Source: Paracentrotus lividus (lineage: Eukaryota; Echinodermata; Echinoidea; Camarodonta; Echinidae). From it: 64,000 bases of DNA. Within the stretch, counting starts at the first letter, position 1, and the number at the start of each line of letters is the position of its first letter. Both the position numbers and the translations under genes were made by a program. Shown here in pieces: positions 57,429 through 64,000 of this stretch. The stretch spans positions 21,159,730 to 21,223,729 of the forward strand of contig CALNVZ010003429.1 in NCBI GenBank assembly GCA_940671915.1, given 5' to 3'. The notes beneath the pieces are model-generated. The model was given only the letters and a program-made list of their open reading frames with translations, ran no database searches and had not been told where the DNA came from.

Positions 57429-59411
57429 AATATGTCAAGGATTCTATTCTTAATGTTAAAATACGGACAGTCCATGGGTGCTCAAACAGCTTGTTTAATA
57501 TTATTTCGAGCTTGAAACAAATAAATTTAAATGACTTTTTTTTGGGTCAGTTTGAATTTTAGCTTTATTGATGTAAAGAGACAGCAGTGTATCTCTCTAC
57601 AAAGGACACCCTCGCCCTCTCCCCCCCCCAAAAAAAAAAACACATAAATAAAATAAATAAAAGAATATAACCATTTGGAATCGTTTTCCAAATAAGAGAG
57701 CGAGAGAGGAAAGATAAATGGTTCTTGGGGAAAGCTGGAAACGCTGTAAAACGAAACAAAATAATAAAAAGGGACATCATTTAAACTAAGACTCACCAAC
57801 GCCGTACAAACTAGCCGGCATATACGGCACGGCCTTCAAAATCTTCATGAGTGATTCGAACCACCTGTGTCAGAAATGAAGATGTTCGCTCCTACCCCCA
57901 TGGCTACAGAAGAGAAGAGATGATAACAATAATGATTATCAGTTTTGTTGTGAGGCATTGAACCTTTAATCACATTCTACACGTATCGCGTCACCGTTGG
58001 CAAAAATGTGTGGCCGCGGTTGCTTGAACTTTGGGGTATAATGCGTCTGCGAAGTCGTCTGAGGACACTAATATTTGATATGCCTTGAAGGACACGTTAC
58101 TCAGACATTTGCACGACGTTTGACATGCGGTTCTGTAAATCTCTCACAACCGTTGTGTACGTTAGCTGTTCGTCAGCCATGTTGTTTTAACCGCAGCGGA
58201 ACTCGGTTTGCACCGGGATCAGCCACGTATACATCGTGACCCGCCGCCTCCCACTTCCCCCCGCCCTCAGTTAGTTGGTGGTGTTGACCGCAGACCTACC
58301 TGATATTATGGAGTTACGCTTATTTTTTTTAATAATTGGATATTAAGAAATGAGAAATTGCAACGGCGTGACCGCGCATACAATATTCACATGACATCAA
58401 TGGAGTTCACTTCAATTTTACTTTTGAGTATGATATACGGTAGTTGAGAATTCAATATAATCTCAGTTTTTATTGACTTTATAACGAAAAATTAAAGGCC
58501 AATACAACAGAGCCACCACTATCCTCACTACTTCAATTCTGCCCCGCTTTGCTAACATAATGAACATCCTGAGCAGTCTAGTCTTATACACACAGGCCAA
58601 ATTGAATTGATAACACATTTTCTCACCTTTCAAATTAATCTTCACACAGCGATAATCATTTACGCAAATAGCAAAACAAATACCTTTTCCCCTCTCAACA
58701 TTTTAAAAGTTTCCCGATACAAATTTTTACAACGTATTGTTAATAATTATTTAAAAAGGTATATTTTAAGCCTATTTATCTATATACGATCAGTCAATGA
58801 CGGGTTAGTCAGTCGTCTCCCCCTTTAAGCAAAAAAAGGTTGCTTACGCATCGGATTCGTTATCATCTCAGTGGGTGGGTCGCTGGTTATCCGATAGTAC
58901 CCAATTCTCAGACTCAACATAAGTGAAGATTCTTCCTCAATGAACCGTACACGTCCAGTCGCACGGACCTGTCATAACAAAGAAAACATGTTTTGCTAAT
59001 TATGTCACCAGTTTTTCAAAGTTTTGTGGCATCATATTCTTTTTTCCGGTCATGAAGTTAGGACCCAAATAAGACATTAGTGCGAGAAGTCGATATTTCA
59101 GTGACAATTTATATGCTTATGATGATACTATAGATTTTCCCCGGTTGATTCTCAAAGATAGAATCTTTCCCGTAAACAACGCCGAATCCGCGTTATGACC
59201 AACGCGTACCCGAGCAGTACGCCTCGCAGCTATTTGCACAATGCTTGCGTGTACGTTTGGTTGGTGCATGCGTGTGCGTACGTGGTGTGGTGTGTGTGTG
59301 TGTTGTGTGGTGTGGTGGGGGTGGTATGGATGGCGCGACGGGCGTTTACTCTTAAAGTACGCCAAAACTCTACTTGCGCGTGCAACTTAACTGCCAATCG
59401 TTAGAAATATA

Positions 59412-59551
59412 CTTATATAGCTGGCCCATAAACTCCACGCGCGTCTAACTAATTCTTTCTGTCTCGAAGATCATGTCTGTCTGCTTGGGAGTTTCTTCCA
59501 ATAGATTCGCGTGGAGTTCGAGGTCCGCAAGGGATTCATCGGAAAATCAAG
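59412..59551 (+). promoter_or_regulatory. TATA box with possible first exon
   Basis: TATATA (59414-59419) lies 54 nt before ATG 59473, which opens MSVCLGVSSNRFAWSSRSAR and runs to a donor-like G|GTAAAT at 59551. No acceptor with an agreeing frame was found downstream, and no homologue is recognised. Could be chance. Confidence 0.3.
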
Positions 59552-59739
59552 GTAAATCTTGCATACTGCTTCAATGTTCTGCTATTTCACTGTGTGCAGC
59601 GCGTTTGACCTTTGTAGTGCATAATTCATAGTTCATTTGAAATTATATGCTTTTATCATCGGATTTCAGGAAAATGAGTCATACGGGTCTTTGGTTCCTT
59701 GACATCTCGATTAGAAGATGTTAAAGGAGGATCATCAAA

Positions 59740-60320
59740 CTGAAAAAGAAAGAAGATGCCCTCCCCGACTTGTCAATGAGGTTACAGAAGTATGAATAGC
59801 AGATGGCAAACGTACGACGCGGGAGAGGAACCGTCTCCGCCTCAAAAGCTAAGCAGGCGGATGCCAATTGCAGGAGCTGTCAGAAAAGGTACGGTGCCTC
59901 GAGACGAACTTATTGACGCAACGGAACCGGAACCCGAGGAACTGGAGCTCAGATGGAGATCGATGCTCGAGTAAGAGCCGACGAACGCAATGTCGGTGGT
60001 AGAGCGGGTTCAGGCGAGGAGCGCGATTTGCTGTCCACTCGCCCTGACCCAATTCGGACTGAAGCGCCAAGAGGTCTCACAGAAATAGAACCTTCCTGAA
60101 CAAGGCGGCGTGAGAAAGGCACAGGAAGACGAGGAGACTAAATGAGCAAGCGAGTGCATGGTAGAGCTGACGAAGATAGACTTCAAAAGCAAATTATGGT
60201 TCATGAGATGCATCAACAGGCGCGGATCGAAGAAATCGAAATTGAATGCATTGCGGGGAAGGCCATTTATCTGGGGACAAAAGCGGCTTCTATTATGTTT
60301 ACGCATGGCCTGGTAAGTTC
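59740..60320 (+). pseudogene. Unrecognised coding-like, charged segment (degraded)
   Basis: Consecutive frames 59792-59974 (PRDELIDATEPEPEELELRW), 60000-60099 and 60142-60330 (EDRLQKQIMVHEMHQQARIE) are rich in Glu/Arg/Gln and look like pieces of one coiled-coil-forming protein separated by frame breaks. The last is followed by a GTAAGT donor at 60314. I do not recognise the family; a retroelement Gag-like or host-gene origin are both possible. Confidence 0.35.
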
Positions 60321-61192
60321 ACATTGGTGACTCCGTCTTGCGTCCGCTACTGCTGATCACGATTCATTCAGGATCTTAATCAGATCTTAATACAGCAATT
60401 GCTGTACACATAATTGAAATATGACAGGAAATTCCGGCGACACCTTTTGAATCAATTGATCGCATGAACCGATATCGCGATGGGCATATAGTCTATCGGC
60501 ACGTTCAGTCTAATGGAATAAAATAATTCCTTTAATTATTTGTGAAGCATGTATGATGCTTATGAAATGAGTTTTCAAAGGATTGACGCATATCATATAA
60601 GAGCTGGCTCCAAAAGGGAATAAATCCATATCTGACCAAAAGTTCTGACTTTTAAGCTAATATATGCACCTAGTCAAGGGATTAAATGGCCACATCGCAT
60701 TAAAAAAAAAAAAAATAAAATAAAAAAAAAAATTAAAAATTAAAAAAAATTTTTTTTTGATGTTTCAAAATTTCTGTTTCAATTCCACAAGGGCTAATCA
60801 GTCCTGTGGATTTAGTCCCCTTTTGAATGAAATATTTGACTGCTGAATAAATTTTTGGCGAAAAATAACATTCTAAAACACATTTTTAGCTGACCAATTA
60901 GCAGAAAACTTCAATTTAGTCAAAATAATTCTGGAAAAATATTTTGATGTTTCAATTTCTGTTTCATTCCAAAAAAGGGACTAATCCAGCTTGTGGATTT
61001 AGTCCTTTTGGAATATGAAACTCTTCATATGCATTGACAGCATGTAGGGCCCCCACAGCTCAGACTTTTGCATAGTTCCGCAAAGTTACATATAGTCTTG
61101 AAAGCCAAGTGATCCGGCTGACACCGTTTATTGACTGCGTGTTATACAAAGCTACTCTTTTTTTAAATAACTTTTAGTAATACAGTAAATGA

Positions 61193-62102
61193 TTAGGGGA
61201 GCCCGGTTATGGAAGTAACGGGTCAGTTGTTTAAGTTTCTCAGTGTGCTAAGATGGATCAAGAGAGATGTGTTATTACTGGGCACCTATATACAGCCTAC
61301 ACTAGCTGTGGATGAACTGCCGGTCGTGAAGTTTTTCCGTTGTTTTATTAAAAAGTAAATCAACAAAAACCATTTTTTAACAGTTCAAAGTAAATTCTTG
61401 AGCAGAAATTTAAATTTGTAATAGCTCTACAACTGAAGGCACGATGATGATAGTCTGGTATTGGTACGATATAGTACATATATGTCACTATATAATACCC
61501 CCTAGCCATGCCTGTAATTCTGCCTAATGACTGTGCTAACAGTTGATTTCTGTGTGTAAAATCACCCAATTGGGGTAGGGTTTGTTACAACACCCATTGG
61601 GGTAGGTTGTTACAAACTACCCCATGTTGATGTAACAACTTAGCCCTACATTACATTAACATATGTAAAATTCCATTTGTCTCGATTTTCAGGTGTTAAT
61701 ATTTTTATTTTTCTATTATTTACTTATGCTATTCTAGAGCTTTCCTACTTGATCTACTGTTAACGATGTCAAGAAACTGGAAAGTTGCAAATTAAAGTAA
61801 TGGTATAAGAGATTATTTAACATTGTCACTTACCCTTATGTTTTACATTTGTAACAAGTTTCAAGTAACCTGATGGTGTAAAACCTATCCCGTATTGGGG
61901 TAGGTTGTTACAAAATGTCTTTCACTATATAAGCTGTTAGGTAAATTAATGTTTACATGTTTCAAGTTTTATATGCCTCAAGGTTTTAGCCAACATAAAT
62001 AGGCCTAATTACAGACCAATATAGAGCGCGTGTTCTTTCATTAGAATTTATCATTGGCCAAATGTTGAATTTTGTAACGTCCATACCCCGGTTCTCCCCT
62101 TA
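61193..62102. mobile_element. Inverted-repeat element with TTAGGGGAG ends
   Basis: About 910 bp. The left end TTAGGGGAGCCCGGTTATGG and the inverted right end TAAGGGGAGAACCGGGGTA match over about 30 nt with gaps. The interior has several GGGGTAGGTTGTTACAA units (about 61571, 61600 and 61897), one in inverted form near 61605-61640. No coding sequence. Confidence 0.6.
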
Positions 62103-62690
62103 TAAACCTACCATATTTATTTGTATAAGAGGTAACATTGTTTTGAGGGGAAAAGGTATGAATTTTTTCCCAACCTATTTTTATTTGCAGTGTGAATGTA
62201 TTGATGGTGAATTAGCGCGTTTTATCAGTTTTGCGCCGATCGCAATACTACAACAAGTTGAAGATGGCACAGACTCATTTGACGCTTAACAAATTTCAGT
62301 CTAGAGTGGAGACCAGCTCAAACTCATGGTCTGTTTGGATAAAGAGAAGCTAAGTAGGCCTAACGAGTGAATCTGTTCTTAACTTCAGACCCTAGTAGCG
62401 AACAACATGCGTTTGTGGCTGCAAACTAGTCGGGGTTGTATTGGTTTTAGAGCGCAACATATAGTTTGTTTTAAATAAAATACAGTTACAACAAACATTG
62501 AGGATATTCAATTGTCACTTTGACAAATCTTTGATAGATAATTTAGACTTGGAGCAGGGCCGTGTATAAGAAAACGGTTACCCGGGAAACAACTCATTTC
62601 TGTGTTCATGTTTTCGTTATTTTTGCTTAATTAAATAATTAAAAATAAGAAGCCCCTGGTTACTTTTCATCCATTCGTAATCCATTTTCC
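62103..62690. other. Intergenic stretch, no gene recognised
   Basis: AT-rich unique-looking DNA without domain-bearing frames. Confidence 0.5.
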
Positions 62691-62759
62691 TACCCTAGTC
62701 GACAGTCTCTAAGTTTCAGTTCGGCGCTTCGTACGTAAACGCCGTCCGCATCCAGCACG

Positions 62760-63005
62760 TACACACACACGCGCGCGCACCTGCACTGCCACCAACACAA
62801 CGCACACGCCTTGCTCGACTTGGCTGCGGCGTACGGCCGTGGGGTTACGCGCGTTGTCATACGGGATTGCGGCGGTGTTTAACGGTATTGCGGCGCTGTT
62901 ACACGGAATGGACGGCGTTATTGCGGCGTTGGTACTACGAAATTTGCGGCGTATATAACGAGCGTGCCCTCTGTTTAGAAATCATTTCGCGTCCTCCGCG
63001 TCATG
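62760..63005 (+). promoter_or_regulatory. CpG-rich TATA promoter
   Basis: A GC-rich, CpG-dense block with repeated GCGGCGTT/ATTGCGGCG units leads to TATATAA at 62952-62958, 45 nt before ATG 63003. The composition contrasts sharply with the AT-rich flanks. It would drive the degraded ORF described next. Confidence 0.45.
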
Positions 63006-63703
63006 TCAGATCGCTACGTTGTTACTGTGCGTAAAACGTATAGTCGCAAGTTCGACATGAAAGGCACGAAAACAATACGCCGATCATGTCAATGAGGAGA
63101 GCCCAGTGATGACATATCCGAGTTTGTCCTCTCAAACGGATTCGGATGAAGAGGATCCACAATTGTCCTCTGAAACGCATTCTGGCGATGAAATGGATTC
63201 TGATGAAGATGCTGAGCACGCCCAAGAAACCCGAGAATAACTGCTTATCAAGATTGGTTTGAAACAAGCCATGGCAGCCACCGAGGACTGAGAACGACAA
63301 ATTCCAAAGTACATTCCCAGGGTATTCGACGAAGAAGCCGCAAACGAAAAGCCACGCTGAGTTCTATGTCGCTCAAACGTACCTTTTCAAAACTGTACTC
63401 CCCCCCCAAAGTTTTTTCCTTGCAGGCATGGCGTTTCCCTCGAAGAAGATGGGCACTCAGTCGGCAATATAACGTCTGACCTCGAGAAGAAAGTAGCGGA
63501 TGGCAAGCCTGTTCGCAAATCCGTGAAAAGGTCTTGGCGAAACACGGACCAAAATTCGGGGCATGTTCCAGTAACAGGAAGAAGAAGGAATGGAGGGAAA
63601 CTGAAGAAGAAAGTTCGATAGTCTTCACCGAGAAAGCAATCGACGTTTGTCCCAATCCTATTATGTTTGCATGGATTGAAGAATTCGAATTAAATGATTA
63701 AAT
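63003..63703 (+). pseudogene. Unrecognised acidic protein gene, frameshifted
   Basis: From ATG 63003 the frames read MSDRYVVTVRKTYSRKFD, then (63108-63237) SSQTDSDEEDPQLSS and HSGDEMDSDEDAEHAQETRE, then (about 63530-63703) KKKEWRETEEESSIVFTEKA and CPNPIMFAWIEEFELND with a stop. These lie in different frames but in one orientation and in order, as in a single decayed ORF of about 230 codons. No family recognised; a DNA-transposon accessory ORF is one possibility. The minus-strand frames across it are shadows. Confidence 0.35.
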
Positions 63704-64000
63704 AATTAAATAAACGAAAGCTTGGAGTTTCGAGCGTTTTCTGTTGAGTTTGTCAGGCGTAGATGAAAAGGACATGAGCGTGAGTGCACCGGCGGTGGAT
63801 AGGAGGCACAGCCGCCCTCTGTATTTTGAGAATCGATCGGCGAATGAAATATTGGCCATTCTTACGCTACTGGAACCCCGCAGGAGCACACACAGACCCC
63901 GTTATTGTTGTTTTTTTGTTTTTTATATCAAACCGCGCTTTCATTCATGAATATTTTACGGTTAAACTTATTTAAACTGTCCCTAATTGGCGGTGTGTAA

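Larger units (their letters stand above)
55012..58968 (-). pseudogene. Subtilisin-like (S8, proteinase K type) serine protease, decayed
   Basis: Exon remnants in correct order on the minus strand: 58968-58848 (I9 propeptide end, GRVRFIEEE), 57903-57797 (ANIFISDTG, catalytic Asp, then RITHEDFEGRAVYA), 57294-57197 (TRFHGHGTHCAGS, catalytic His, then ANIHAVKC), 56555-56364 (KTSVASLSLS, AVIAAIAKGVVVLTS, GNDRRDAC), 55850-55661 (SCVDILAP, GTSMACPHVAG, catalytic Ser) and 55098-55012 (ELAGILMATVE, GGLSNV). Secreted proteinase K-like enzymes are made with a self-inhibiting I9 prodomain. Here the Asp and His exons each need a 1-nt shift, the AGND exon at least one, and the Ser and last exons carry stops (after VAG and after ATVE). 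The catalytic residues themselves survive. The neighbouring decarboxylase has 13 clean exons, so base-calling error is an unlikely cause. No signal-peptide exon was found. Confidence 0.8.

Overview
The window looks like nuclear DNA of a marine invertebrate deuterostome, most likely an echinoderm such as a sea urchin. The evidence is small coding exons separated by kilobase-scale, AT-rich, repeat-filled introns with canonical GT..AG splice sites, very abundant fold-back/MITE elements and poly-G/poly-C tracts, several LINE clades, an over-represented TACATGTA octamer and one 25-N assembly gap. The species call is inference; no marker gene settles it. There is no bacterial-style operon, CRISPR array or phage.

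Layout. 1-1,690 (minus): first exon(s) of a BSDC1-like BSD-domain protein gene running off the left edge. 1,690-1,905: a compact divergent promoter with ETS, perfect CRE and YY1-like sites. 1,904-11,954 (plus): a five-exon gene for a small SAM-domain adaptor of the Aveugle/SAMD10/SAMD12 family; its introns hold a ~1-kb inverted telomere-like array, a tRNA-like SINE head and MITEs. 15,751-17,013 (plus): an intact single-exon rhodopsin-like GPCR of 420 aa with a signal peptide. 17,014-22,380: repeats, including a fold-back element built of GACGTCTC units. 22,390-30,155: a nest of mobile DNA, in which a jockey/CR1-like LINE (minus) is split by a full-length but decayed L1/Tx1-like LINE (plus), the whole lying between inverted flanks. 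30,528-52,593 (minus): a 13-exon gene for a PLP-dependent acidic amino acid decarboxylase of the CSAD/GADL1 group, complete and open over 571 aa, whose first exon encodes a mitochondrial-type presequence. Its 10.5-kb third intron holds a highly decayed LINE readable as an R4/Dong-like element and the assembly gap; its second intron holds a CR1/L2-like LINE fragment. 55,012-58,968 (minus): at least six exons of a decayed subtilisin-like (S8, proteinase K type) protease gene with all three catalytic motif regions recognisable but most exons broken. 59,400-64,000: a TATA-led possible first exon, unrecognised degraded coding-like sequence and a long inverted-repeat element.

The genes do not form a pathway. 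The BSDC1-like and SAM-adaptor genes share a promoter and may be co-expressed. The decarboxylase would make taurine- or beta-alanine-type products. The GPCR stands alone. The most notable points are the mitochondrial presequence and altered PLP-lysine context of the decarboxylase, the head-to-head telomeric array, the R4/Dong-like LINE ending in TAA-rich DNA, the subtilase pseudogene, and a nested element made of GTTGTTTAA hairpins around a tRNA-like core.
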